Assembly (NCBI RefSeq): GCF_000227135.1
Contig: NC_018255.1
Location: forward strand, 666,104-730,103
DNA: 64,000 bases
Source: Leishmania donovani
Lineage: Eukaryota > Euglenozoa > Kinetoplastea > Trypanosomatida > Trypanosomatidae
Direction: 5' to 3'
Shown here: positions 29,301 to 37,509 of the stretch, piece by piece
Layout of the letters: every line of letters starts with the position of its first letter
Numbering within the stretch: position 1 is the stretch's first letter
Notes under the pieces: generated by a model
Told to the model about the DNA's origin: nothing
Seen by the model: only the letters and a program-made list of their open reading frames with translations
Database searches by the model: none
Made by a program: the position numbers and the translations under genes

Positions 29301-29384
29301 TGCGCCGAGAGGGGCGACGAGCTCCAGATCACCCGATACATTGGCGAGATCAACGGCGGCCGTCGCCGCGAGTTGGTTGCCCAT
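23364..29384 (-). CDS. VPS15: VPS15/PIK3R4-like regulatory kinase of class III PI3K, 2,006 aa
   Basis: VPS15 anchors and regulates VPS34, which makes PI3P on endosomes and autophagosomes. The start MGNQLA is the same N-myristoylation motif as animal VPS15 and fixes the ATG. A glycine-loop-like segment (LVAPLGAEGRNYFATF, residues 22-37) is followed by a disordered insert of about 310 residues. The kinase fold then resumes at TKVFV (putative ATP-binding Lys357) and THGDIKPNNVLV (HGDIKPNN from residue 462). The metal-binding motif reads SDMALFKP where animal VPS15 has DFA. YVAPEKF and SMDVFSTACV follow. Residues about 650-1260 look like a helical HEAT array with long inserts. From about 1545 to the end is a WD40 propeller (GARGEAFVWQ, GSEDGYIRSWS, GSRDGTLTLWDND). 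Human VPS15 is about 1,360 residues; the excess is low complexity. Confidence 0.92.
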   Translation of the reverse strand: MGNQLAATAAVDLANVSGDLELVAPLGAEGRNYFATFHCLAYTPLTAPASNENHARVSSHGGAVSCPHNSNAPQCFYGFISAEVGGTPGGSGVRHQRPEYRPNNFRVSPVPLPGGASADSSSPWVVSSPWVAGRGRGRGRSSGDAGGGVDLFYGLSDSEASTTQLLARERAAWHQARWRQRLPMTNRPWRAVPSSLRPDVGLGRGAAADAAMNGWCRDTRSSAMPAAGGSHYSILFSSSNSSLPYGSGLVPGSPVQQMTLRTATPSPYATAVSAKAGRTPNIDVLVAGVNGEWRSNYGNYVQLLLRRGAGARLTPSSAVAAYGGLRPTLPPAPTSAGLLSSSTSLQQRYLVEDVVTKVFVRTPDDPGQAYFLKYVHEMMDNAGEQLRIVDSTLKRTTPRNCLWYSLVCEGDGFCVLQRPYIAFTLRERLVARPVWTAQEKLCIVYQLLEAVARLHETYGLTHGDIKPNNVLVQSTGVLLLSDMALFKPCQMPLDSPLLFDYYYDTDENRACYVAPEKFSDQPLPTPPPESKTRGSATYNVSNVNFDGHTASMDVFSTACVVLFLYKEEDPLTLSQVLSLRHLANTEAREAFVAPVLRDANVPAALHPLLLPMLCATAEERPSARELVNRGLQQRIFPASLPYLYESVLPRLLTTSPGTRLVLLHNQLEAVLQRCEVLDTTPEGNGGRSSTAAIDAAASAEAVGANAAGLAAVASPSRQLVVSLLLPLLLQTLHSSCTSDEAAYRGLLCLRRCASYCSFTCLVDAVLPHVLFYVNNDAHVYGPSTRLIALRLLSSISEVIAHHLTLRSPQRLSGTVTPSRDAAAAKPGDTGEVSAVPEEQWALMEHLVLPCLYGVLRQAEQESTAVLVEVASRLPRLLLLSRYITERRQLLYGADAVMTKSTTFESRPGPQGHRARQPEDAVHEQQSHHDPLHAKPRRQASQHLSPNKGGEEDHRVKAVAAPVTPNSTSMPPSPLPPPRSSSEALYFSPTDVATLSEQSISGGTRARLAPAARHTEAGKSANEVSDADGENAGDVHGASAAGTQQYLAQLHCLLTNGWSMLQILYNHPCVAVVVEVMQRSSSTVAAFLGEERVTEDLIPLLTTALTAPLRVQRLLYSQAILLHALLQRPPTKTLRLFVDEGLRHTDDVCLNRTLHSLAVVVRSRRLPLEETMALVHQTLPMLVESRLWLREAACGVVEAAAQTYSASDIALHLEYAVRPLLMLPVPLAHLRRYAATAIRAELAMPFMSLGGTAGPTPCSYVSSAPLRERASATGSACLLDEAILEDDEPMNRLLENGTGSGDGRRGRPGQCRGFEDGGGNGGNFKDVLPEVVAVTDSYASAPAPALLHGLPLTEASSSSAPGSRMSREASIAEPAVTAQHSRSATDTCIVADDGGDSDGMALVYRPTAREVARVQLESRSGPLHLPASSALLSPPPSGLTSSHVVAPSTATSSGAAAAAALPVQDCQLPTPPHSRDVSPLPATLPPPSGVIRCSLKGGGGRVLHGRVTPPSLTSPAAAASTAVPPSSSAPCSALRPTAAALSSVSAHMGAIYAAAPSPSANGIVISAGARGEAFVWQVAASHTSTAHARELCLVERVASAASEAVVHTYTACQWIGGPGQRRDFTLSSASASASGSLVAFASTDSAVRVLDVEKNAWVSSTVVGGTPEGGLTGLALQDRASLLVTTAAGGLHVVDTRCRGRGRADDEEPAVGSTASVWHTRLNPLDGAPSCVCPLYMSDRACAAAVGTYGGAVCLYDLRYQLCAQRVILVDDGAGLTSASALASGRLSITTACVDPLSTLCRSCRPSSWEPEPAAGPSLLLGTTGGTVYRLLLQSASYWPAFQCCRNGGGAVRTMLTQPTHGCVFTGSEDGYIRSWSTDRPETSHTLVCGLYRSPAYTVERTGAAERALAANAVRGDAVAPPGSNGSKGLASLTVREGSDIHHGGCALPRHAPDAILALCAVRTTTASLASWGSSNSGSGGGGEPCYLLSGSRDGTLTLWDNDPGQP

Positions 29385-29502
29385 AGAATACTCTCAGTCT
29401 CTAAAGCAAGTGCTTGTGCCCCTCCCCCTTCCGGTGTGCGTATGCCTAGATGGGCGTGGCGTGCTGGAGTGTAGAGTGTAGAGTGTGTGTGCCAGTGCTA
29501 TT

Positions 29503-29542
29503 CTGCGAGAACAGGCATTGGCAAGGACGAGAGCGGTAAGGG
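29503..29542 (-). promoter_or_regulatory. Candidate SL trans-splice acceptor for VPS15
   Basis: A pyrimidine-rich coding-strand stretch (29542-29522) leads to GTTCTCGCAG, with the AG at 29504-29503. A stronger tract lies further upstream (29647-29602). No ATG occurs before the MGNQLA start. Confidence 0.35.
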
Positions 29543-30111
29543 TGCGGAGCACCGCGAACAAGCACGCACGCACACACAGACACACGCAAGCGTACAAGGA
29601 AGGCCGAACGAAAGAAGAAGATTTGGAAGGAGAATGCGGCAAGGTGAAGGATGATCCGCACTGCACTGTGGCCGGCCGGCGGCGGGCGGAGAGACAAAGG
29701 CGGCTAGCCGCTTGCTTGCCTCCGAGTCGAGTTTACAGAGGAAAGCTCAAGCCCTTTGTTTCCATGCGTTTGAGCGTGCGCATGATGCACCCACCACGTC
29801 CACCACAGCCCGATGCCGCCCCCGTGAACATTGATGCGCCGGCACGAGTACGCCCAGATGTAAGTTCGCAAGCACACATATGCGAAAGACATAAACGCGA
29901 TTGATGGCTTGTGGAGATCTTTCTCCTCACAAGACAACACTGCCCACTCCTCCCCTCCCCAGCCACCACGGGAAGACGAAGAAGAAACAGGAAAACATAA
30001 ACCTTCCTCCGTCAGGAGCAGATGCTGAACATATGTATGCTGACATCAAAGTACGCACGACTCACAAGCACGCGCTCTCCAACATGGAGAGGATGAGAAC
30101 GAGTGCTTTAA

Positions 30112-30144
30112 GTGTGTGTGTGTGTGTGTGTGTTTGTGTGTGTG
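30112..30144. repeat. (TG)n dinucleotide repeat
   Basis: TG units with one TTTG interruption. Confidence 0.9.
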
Positions 30145-30496
30145 CAGCTACGCTCGACCGTATCGGCGCAGTCGCTCTTTTCACGGTACCATAATGATGT
30201 AAACGTAAGAGAAGAGCGGAACAGGTAGGGAGAGAGAGAATGGGTGTCGACGACTGCAGCGGAGGAGATGCGAGGAGTACAGGGCACACAACAACGGCTA
30301 CACAATGAGCGTGCACACAAAGAGGAAGAGAGACACCACTGTGAAGGCAGTGGCTGGAGGCAGGGAGAGAAAGCACGGAAGAAAGGCAGAAGACGGGGTG
30401 GGTGCTCGGTGTGGTCGCGTTCCACGAAGAGACGTGGCAGAAGAGGGGAAAAGAAGGAGCGAGCGAGAATGGCATACGTAGAGACGCACACGCAAT

Positions 30497-30523
<27 letters not shown>
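30497..30523. repeat. (CA)n dinucleotide repeat
   Basis: About thirteen uninterrupted CA units, opposite in orientation to the TG tract 350 bp away. Confidence 0.9.
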
Positions 30524-30527
<4 letters not shown>

Positions 30528-31576
30528 ACAGGCACACACAGAAGGAGGGCGGAGATGGAGATGGTGCACATAGTGGAAGCGAGAACACAAAACAAGAGCA
30601 ACGATGCGTTTCGTTTCGCTTCGCCAACGCGTGAAGAACCACGCGATGGGCCGAACCATCAACCGAGACGACGATGCTGACAACTACCACGAGCAGCGAG
30701 CGCAAACTAACGGACGAAAGAGGGAGGGCGGAGAGGAGGCGCGCAAGAGGAGACGAAGCCGAATCGTCCACATCGGCAACCGGCATAGACAGCACAGCAT
30801 CGCATTCACACTCACGGACATGCACACCCGCCTTCTACATACACGTTGGAAGGAGCAAAGAGCAGCTGCGCACACGCACACGGACACGCACACGCACGCA
30901 CGTGGAACGTAGGACTTGGAACGAAAACAAGAGTCGAGGAGGAAGGAGCCTGTGCCTGCAGGACATCACTGACGGCCCCGTGCCCTCTGCAGAAGTTTCG
31001 CATAAGAGAGCACGTGAGAGAGCGCGCACGGAGAGGAGCGCACACGCACACACACACATATAAGCAAAAACGCAAAGATGGGGGGAGAGCGTATGTGCTC
31101 CTTTCCCAGCTGACGCAACGCAGCGCTTAGCCCAACACGCATAGTGATGATGAGAGACGGATAGGGAAGCACGCAAAAAGCGCCGGGACACGTGCCCACG
31201 TCGCGGAACGCGAGCTCAACCTCAAAGAGAGAGAGAGAGACGAGCAACAAGCGAAGCGCAGAGAGAGAGAGATCCGGATCGGTACATGGAAAGGCCATCA
31301 AAAGCAACCGTAAAATGAGAAAACCAAACTCAGATGTATGTGTCTGTATATGTGAGAAAGAGGCGCCATCGCCCTCTCCCTGCCCTCTCGCTCTCTGCTT
31401 GATTGCACTACCGCACAACCTCACACACATAAACGCGCATGCGTACACAGACAAGCCAGATGGAACCCCGTGGATGCGTGCAGCGGCCGCCTTTTTCGTT
31501 GCTTGTCTCGTTTTCTCCCACGAGATGTGATGAAGCCCTTCTCTTACTCGGGGTAGCGCGGCTTCACCGTCTGTGA

Positions 31577-32779
31577 CTACCACGCCAACGGATGCCCGCT
31601 CGTGTTTGCCGTAGAACCGCTGCTCGTCTGCCCATACGCCCCAGCGACGGGTGCGGTGCGGAAGAGAGAGAGAATCTCGTCTTTGCTGCAGCCCGCGCTC
31701 TCGTTGCCGCCGGTGAACAGGTCGCCTGTGTTATCGTGCGCTGTCTGCGGGCTCGACGCCGACTGCAGTGTGTTCGGCAACGGCGCCCCGCTGTGAGCGC
31801 CGCCGCTGGCGGGGCCGAGTACAATGCTTGCCGCCCCACCAAACTGCGATTCGAACCAGCCCGAGTCGTTGTTCACGCTCACCGGTGGCACCGACGACAG
31901 CGGCCCCGCCGTTTCCCCCCACGCCGTAGGCGGCGAGTGGGCACCGCCTCCAGCCGCCGCATAGCCCATACCGGCGCCATGAGTCGGATAGGCGGAGAAG
32001 AGCTCCGCAACGTTTGTGCGGGCCCCCGTCGCCCCCTGCGTCGCTTCCTGACTCGGTTGATTCGTGTTGGGTGAAGACACGGGCGCGCCCCAGAGCTCCT
32101 CGAGCACGGCGCCCTGCGGCTGCGTCTGCCCCGGCTCGCCACCTTGGCACGGTGGCGCGTTCGATCCCGGAGAAGACGCTAAAGTGGTGGTCCCGCTGCT
32201 GCTTGCCGCCTCCATCGGGGTCTCCATAAATTGTGCAACGAGCTCTGCAAAGCGGGGGTGGTAGTACAACTTCCGCTCATACTTGGAGCGAATCACGCGC
32301 TCGACCACGGCAGTTTCGGTCGTGTTGGTCACGCGTGCCGACGGTGGCATGTTGTACTCGTACAAGAGTCGTCCTCGCGCGTTGCCGATGTGCTCTACCA
32401 CGAGCATCATAGACTCCACCCAGGCATCCATGTTTACCGACTTCACTTTCGATACGTGCGTGCCCATAGAGCGGTGGATACCGGCGCAGCGGAGGCAGAA
32501 GAAAATACCAAGGTTGGTGCTCGCCCAACGCGGCTGCTTCGTACCACAGTCGAAGCACTCGCGATTTTCCGGAAGACGCAGCAAGGCATCGAAGCGCTGC
32601 AGCTGCTGCGCCGGCACACCCGCACGGCCCGTACCAGTTCTCGACGCAGCGGCGTTGATTGAACGCGTCTTGGTCGAGTACCTTGTTTCGGAACCGCCAA
32701 ACTCGGCACCGTTGTTGCTCGCGCTGGGCGCGTACCCGCCCCGCTCCTCCGGTTCGTAGTGTCGGAAACTAGTTGGCAT
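31577..32779 (-). CDS. ArfGAP-domain protein, 400 aa
   Basis: ArfGAPs stimulate GTP hydrolysis by Arf GTPases on Golgi or endosomal membranes. The domain spans about residues 58-190. It has the C4 zinc finger C75-x2-C78-x16-C95-x2-C98 and the following GIHRSMGTHVSKVKSVNMD block, in which Arg103 is the expected arginine finger. The order and spacing match SMAP/AGD-type ArfGAPs. A disordered N-terminus of about 57 residues precedes the domain. The C-terminal 210 residues are Gly/Ser/Pro/Asn-rich, with scattered Phe-containing motifs (WFESQFGG, AELFSAYP, DEILSLFRTAP) that could bind coat or adaptor proteins; that role is inference. No PH, ankyrin or BAR domain is seen. The 5' flank has out-of-frame ATGs, so the mRNA 5' end is unclear. 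Confidence 0.92.
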   Translation of the reverse strand: MPTSFRHYEPEERGGYAPSASNNGAEFGGSETRYSTKTRSINAAASRTGTGRAGVPAQQLQRFDALLRLPENRECFDCGTKQPRWASTNLGIFFCLRCAGIHRSMGTHVSKVKSVNMDAWVESMMLVVEHIGNARGRLLYEYNMPPSARVTNTTETAVVERVIRSKYERKLYYHPRFAELVAQFMETPMEAASSSGTTTLASSPGSNAPPCQGGEPGQTQPQGAVLEELWGAPVSSPNTNQPSQEATQGATGARTNVAELFSAYPTHGAGMGYAAAGGGAHSPPTAWGETAGPLSSVPPVSVNNDSGWFESQFGGAASIVLGPASGGAHSGAPLPNTLQSASSPQTAHDNTGDLFTGGNESAGCSKDEILSLFRTAPVAGAYGQTSSGSTANTSGHPLAW

Positions 32780-33911
32780 ACTGTGCTATCATACAGAAGC
32801 ACCGAGAGTTTTTCAATGGCGTGTATGCCCGTACGACTCGGCGGGTGGGCGCGCCACGCTCTCCTGTTCCACTTGTAGTGTAGACCCTGTACAAGGAGCA
32901 CCGGTAGAAGCACGCTGAGGGATGCTGAGACGCAAGATGATGGTGAATGAAAGCTGACGTGGGCGTGTAGGTTTGCATTCGGGCAGAAGGCACTGGACAG
33001 TGCTAGGGGCCGACGGTGCTGCTGCAGCGGCTTTCCTTTATTGGGAAGAAGCGCTGTGGAATGGCAGGGGTCGAAGACCGCGACGATGCGCTACACCTTA
33101 TCCGTGCCGTGGCGCGTATCCGTGTGATGCGAAATGGGAGATGGACACACGAGGCTATGCAGAGGACACAGGAGCAGGAGATCTAAAGCTAGGGAAAGGA
33201 GGGGCTCAGGGAGGGAGGGGGGAGAAGGATGGTCAGTCGGCGGCAGTGCGGTGATACGAGGGCTGTCACCAAACTGCAGCCAAGGAAGGAGAGTAGCGAA
33301 ACTGGCGCGAGGTGTCAGGGGAGAAAGGGAGGAAGAGTAGGGGCAGTCGCAGAGGAGCAGAAGATGTCAGAGAAAGAGAAAGGAAGGCATAGTCCAAGAG
33401 GGGGTGGCGGCATCGCAGTGCGTGGGATGGAGGAGTAGAACACTGGTGGATGCCGCCCCATCATCGACGCACTCTATGCACGGGTGCCGAGCAGTCTGCA
33501 ATGAAGCAACTTCGCCCCCCCCATATCCAAAAGTGTCGCCTAGGTGGAACGGAGAGGAAAAAAATTGGTATAGCCCATCGCCCAGCTGAGCTGACGCACA
33601 CGCCGCTGCATCAACAAGCAGCATCCACAGCACGCAGTGTCACCGCGTGGCTGACCTCCGCTCGGTTTTGTTTTCGCTGTCCACGTGGGTGTGAGGGAGG
33701 AATGGAAGGAAGAACGCGGATGCACACGCGTCTGAGAGGTGGAGGAAAGGGAGCGGCTCGCAGGTCACGGCAACACACACATAAAGAAGGCAGAGAAAGC
33801 GCATGCCATCGGCTCACCCCCGTGCGCATGCGCACGCAGGCAAACGTGCACGCCTCGCTTATCCAGACTTCATTACCGCAACTGGGGACCGACGAAGGGG
33901 CTGCGGCACGC
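32780..33911. other. Intergenic region between TOP3B and the ArfGAP gene
   Basis: It contains coding-strand pyrimidine tracts at 33191-33229 (ending CCCTAG, AG at 33190-33189) and around 33315-33345. The first would give a long 5'UTR with upstream ATGs for the ArfGAP mRNA. Plus-strand frames here continue into TOP3B antisense and are not credible. No gene is seen. Confidence 0.55.
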
Positions 33912-36515
33912 TCACCGGCGATCCTCGCGGTTGCCACGTCCGCGACCACGTCCGCGACCACGTCCGCGTCCACGACCGCCCCGACCACCAGCAGCAGCGC
34001 CACCGATGCGGCGGAAGTTACCTATGCGGCCGCGCACTTCCTCGCAGAGCGGGCTCAGGCCTGGATGACAGAAGATGCACGCGACAATGCGGTCCTTGCG
34101 GTTAGGCAAGACGCTCTTGCCTTCGGGGAACATGATGTCGAGGCAGTTGGCGGCGCATTCGGGGCACTCCTCGGAAGTGACGTACACTCGCTGCGCTGTC
34201 GGTGGCAGCTTGATCATCATGGGGCACTTGTTGCAGCACACCTTCCACTGGCCAGCCGTCCGGGGAACGAAGGCCATGCTGCCGGCGCAGGAGCCGTCCA
34301 CGCAGTCGCACACGTAGTTCGTGGCGAGGGAGTGCTCGCACGTGGGGTGGCGGCACTCGTCGCACGCCATGTGCCGCGTGGATGGTGCCGTCGTCGCCGC
34401 TGCCCCTCCACCGTACCCGCGGTGGTGGTGCTGTATGGCGGGGCGCATGTCCTCAAACGGCGGGTTGTTGTAGCAATGAGGACAGATGGGAAAGGACTTG
34501 CCGCCTTCGATGTGGCAGATGACGAGCTCGAAGTTGTCGATGGGGCACTTGAAGCTGGAGTACGGCTTAATGGTGCCGCCCTGTGGCAGCGCGAACGTCA
34601 CCTCGCAGTACGGGCAGTAGAGCCGCTGGGGACGAGTGTCCAGGTGCTTCAGGTAGCGCATGCAGTTGCCGCACCGCGTAATCGGCTTCCCGGCGGCGGA
34701 GATGGCGGAGAAGGAGGCGCCCATGAGGGCATCAAAGACGTCTATGTGCTCTTTGAAGAACTTAAACTTAGCGAAGAAGAGGTCAAGCGAGTAGCTGAGC
34801 ACGTCGTCGAGCTGCGCGCGGCCCTCGGCGATGTGGGTGACATACTCCTCCACGCGGCTGCGCACGAGCGGCAGCACCAGCTCCGGGTCGATGGCCTTGA
34901 TGCCGTGGATGAGCACGATGCCAAGCTTTGATGGCTTCATGACACGCCCCGCCTGCACGCTGCAGTAGCCGCGCTCCACAATGTTGTTGACGTGGGTGGA
35001 GATGGACGCGTCGGTTCCGATACCGTTCTTCTCCATCAGGCCAATCAGGTCCGACTCCGTCAGGTACGACGGCGGCTGCGTCTGCCCCGCCTGCAGCCGC
35101 ACATCGGACAGCTGGAAGGAGTCGCCCTTGTGGACGCCGGTCGGCATCCTGTCGTCCTCGACGCGGGCGTGCGGCATGATCTCCGTGAAGCCGGGGTCCT
35201 CCACCACCTTTCCCGAGATGCTAAAAAGCTCACCGCCAAGTTCGATCGTGATCTTCGTCTTGATTAGCCGGCAGTCTGGTGACACGGAGGCGATGAAGTG
35301 TCGTGTAATGTACTCGAAGATGCGCCACTCATCCCCGGAGAGCTCGCTGGGCGACGCGCTTCGCATCGGCGTGATCGGCGGGTGATCGCCAGCGTCCTTG
35401 CCTGCCTTGGGGCGCGCGTGTCCTTGCTGCAGCAGCGCCGTTACGTAGGCCCCCCACATGGAGTGGTTTTTCTGCTGAGCGAGGGCGCCGGCAAGGTTAA
35501 AAGATGGCGGGTATGCCGTGGATTCGGTACGAGGGTACGAAATATAGCCGCGGATGTACAGGTTCTCGGCGATGCTCATCACGTAGTGGGGGCCGATGCC
35601 AAGGGCCCTGCTTGCAATCTTCATGAGATCCACTGTGTTGAGGCCGGTCGGCCGCGGACGTGTGTCGTTGCTGACAGACACGTTGACGACGGTGGCCACC
35701 TTGCCGCTCTTGGTGATGCGCTGAAGGATCAGCCGCGCCATCGTCTCGTCGAAGAGGCGCCCGCGATCCCATTCAAATTGCAGCAGTGCGCCGCCGCGTG
35801 AGGCGACCGGGACGAGACGCCAAAAGTTCTCCGGCTTGAAGTTGAGGATCTCGTCATGGCGCTGCACGCAGAAGCCGAGCGTCGGCGTCTGGCACGGGCC
35901 GTAGCTGATGACGCTGGCATCCAAGTCGCCGTACTTGCCCTGGAAGTACTTGGTTTGAAACCGGGTGAAGGCTACGCCAACCTTCAGGTCGAGCTCCTGC
36001 CGGCACGTCACCGCGTCGCTGATGTTCTTGTTCGGCTTCCCGAGATTGCGGAAGGCGTGGAAAATCTCCTCCGCCGTGATGGCCGAGAAGTGCGCGCGGA
36101 AGATGCTGTGGTGGTTGTAGATCTCGCGTCGAACGACCTGCATCACCTCAAAACAAATGTTCTCCCCCTCACGATCACAGTCGAGCCACAGCACCAGTGT
36201 ATCACAGCCTTGCGCCTCATGCTCGAGGTGGCGGCTCACCTTCCCCGACGTGTCCTTCCACGTGATCGGCGCGGTGAAGAGCTGCTCCTCATCCGTGCGA
36301 TCCCAGTTTTGATGCTGAGAGGTGAAGTCGCACGAGAAGACGTGGCCGGTAGTGCTCGTCACCTTGAAGTATGCGGGACTGCCCATGAAATTGCCCGTGT
36401 ACTCGTACACCGGCAGCGCACGGGTTCGGCGGGAGCAACTTCCGTTGCTCAAGATCGTCGCGATGCTCTCTGCCAGCGACGGCTTCTCAGCCACCATCAG
36501 CACATTGCGGCCCAT
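33912..36515 (-). CDS. TOP3B: DNA topoisomerase III beta with RGG tail, 867 aa
   Basis: Type IA topoisomerase, which passes single strands through a transient 5'-phosphotyrosine break; TOP3B orthologues also act on RNA. The TOPRIM domain begins at MVAEKPSLAESIA and includes WLDCDREGEN near residue 112. The segment KYFQGKYGDLDASVISYGPC is nearly the animal TOP3B sequence and separates it from TOP3-alpha. The active-site motif is YISYPRTES with Tyr327. The C-terminal 250 residues carry several Cys pairs (CGNC, CPYC, CPHC, CDEC, CDC, CNKC, CPEC) that probably form zinc fingers. The chain ends in an Arg-Gly repeat (about residues 845-862), as in TOP3B, for RNA binding. The ATG at 36515 is chosen because the frame goes only six codons further, to a GTG. 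In animals the partner is TDRD3; no such gene is visible here. Confidence 0.95.
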   Translation of the reverse strand: MGRNVLMVAEKPSLAESIATILSNGSCSRRTRALPVYEYTGNFMGSPAYFKVTSTTGHVFSCDFTSQHQNWDRTDEEQLFTAPITWKDTSGKVSRHLEHEAQGCDTLVLWLDCDREGENICFEVMQVVRREIYNHHSIFRAHFSAITAEEIFHAFRNLGKPNKNISDAVTCRQELDLKVGVAFTRFQTKYFQGKYGDLDASVISYGPCQTPTLGFCVQRHDEILNFKPENFWRLVPVASRGGALLQFEWDRGRLFDETMARLILQRITKSGKVATVVNVSVSNDTRPRPTGLNTVDLMKIASRALGIGPHYVMSIAENLYIRGYISYPRTESTAYPPSFNLAGALAQQKNHSMWGAYVTALLQQGHARPKAGKDAGDHPPITPMRSASPSELSGDEWRIFEYITRHFIASVSPDCRLIKTKITIELGGELFSISGKVVEDPGFTEIMPHARVEDDRMPTGVHKGDSFQLSDVRLQAGQTQPPSYLTESDLIGLMEKNGIGTDASISTHVNNIVERGYCSVQAGRVMKPSKLGIVLIHGIKAIDPELVLPLVRSRVEEYVTHIAEGRAQLDDVLSYSLDLFFAKFKFFKEHIDVFDALMGASFSAISAAGKPITRCGNCMRYLKHLDTRPQRLYCPYCEVTFALPQGGTIKPYSSFKCPIDNFELVICHIEGGKSFPICPHCYNNPPFEDMRPAIQHHHRGYGGGAAATTAPSTRHMACDECRHPTCEHSLATNYVCDCVDGSCAGSMAFVPRTAGQWKVCCNKCPMMIKLPPTAQRVYVTSEECPECAANCLDIMFPEGKSVLPNRKDRIVACIFCHPGLSPLCEEVRGRIGNFRRIGGAAAGGRGGRGRGRGRGRGRGRGNREDRR
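33934..33969. repeat. 12-bp tandem repeat encoding Arg-Gly units of TOP3B
   Basis: Three nearly identical 12-bp units (CCACGTCCGCGA type) encode RGRG in the C-terminal tail of TOP3B. The near identity at DNA level suggests recent slippage and a length that may vary between strains. Confidence 0.85.
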
Positions 36516-36579
36516 TACGACCTTCACACGCACACTTTCCAGTCAACCGTCGCACCTGATCTTTTAGATGATGCTTGGC

Positions 36580-36634
36580 CTTGATGGTCGAGAGAAGGAC
36601 CACGAACAGTAAGGGGGAGAGGGGGCCGAAAAAG
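36580..36634 (-). promoter_or_regulatory. Candidate SL trans-splice acceptor for TOP3B
   Basis: A strong coding-strand pyrimidine tract (36634-36609) is followed by a first AG at 36581-36580 and another six bases on. No ATG occurs before 36515. Confidence 0.35.
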
Positions 36635-37509
36635 CCAACGTGATGCAGGAAAAGAAGCGATGGAGTGGGGAAAGAGGGGGGAGGAGGCCTTGCAGTTCTT
36701 GCGTTTCGGTTGCACACACACACACAGCGGCAAAAAAAAAAAAACATAAAAGGGAAGAAAGCCTGTGGATCCTGGAAAAAAAGAAGGGGAAAGTAGATGG
36801 ATAAGTGGGCGGAGGAGAGAGAGAGTTCGAGGAGGGATGGTCCGCGCACATATGCAGCATTCGAGATTGAGAGAGATGATGAGGTTTGGCGGGAGAGCCA
36901 CCACCACCCTAGTCAAGATCCGCTCGACCCACAAGCACGCAGCAGACCCAAGCTCCAGCATCGAGGGCCTAAAGGCTGCAGAAGTGAGGAGCAGAGAAGG
37001 AAGGAGGCAACAACATTTTGCATCCCGCCCCCCTCCCTCTCTCCATTACCTTCATCCTCGGCGTTCTTTTCAAGCTCTCTCGTGAAGTGCTTGGCAGTGC
37101 CTCCCTGTCACATTACATGCGCGGGCGCATGAAGGAGGGGGAGGGGGCTGCACGTTTGCGCCTCAGAAGTGGTGCGCGAAACAGCCCGCTGTGGTGCACG
37201 GCCAATAGCCGGGCGACAGACTCGGAAGTGGGCACATAGACTCCCGCTCCTCTCGCACCGTTCGCCTCTCCCTCTTTTTTTCTTCTTCTGTATCGTCAAA
37301 GCAGAATCGCTGGCAGGCGTGGGAAAGAGGAGGGGCCATGTATGTCTGCATGTTCTTGCGCAGAGGAGTACGCATGTTGCCGTGATCTGTGCCGCGTGCC
37401 GTTCCTCGTGGAGCCGTCTTGAGAGGGAGGGAGATCAGGGTCTGCGGCAAAAGAAGCGATTAGAACAGGTTAGCACAGCGCGGCTCACCTGCGGCGTCAG
37501 CAGACGGCT
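36635..37509. other. Intergenic region between PCH2 and TOP3B
   Basis: It contains an A run (36732-36744, a T tract in the transcript) and CA and GA patches. No convincing gene is present. Confidence 0.6.

Larger units (their letters stand above)
29543..31576. other. Longest simple-sequence intergenic region, downstream of the ArfGAP gene
   Basis: About 2 kb without a convincing gene. It holds (TG)n (30112-30144), (CA)n (30497-30523), further CA-rich patches near 30870-30900 and 31040-31060, and GA runs near 31220-31275. Frames of up to about 200 codons here translate as Cys/Val or His/Thr repeats and look non-coding. It presumably encodes a long ArfGAP 3'UTR. Confidence 0.55.

Noticed and set aside
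33450..34931. Plus-strand open frame of about 490 codons
   Set aside because: It runs from an intergenic region into TOP3B antisense and lacks domain-like sequence.
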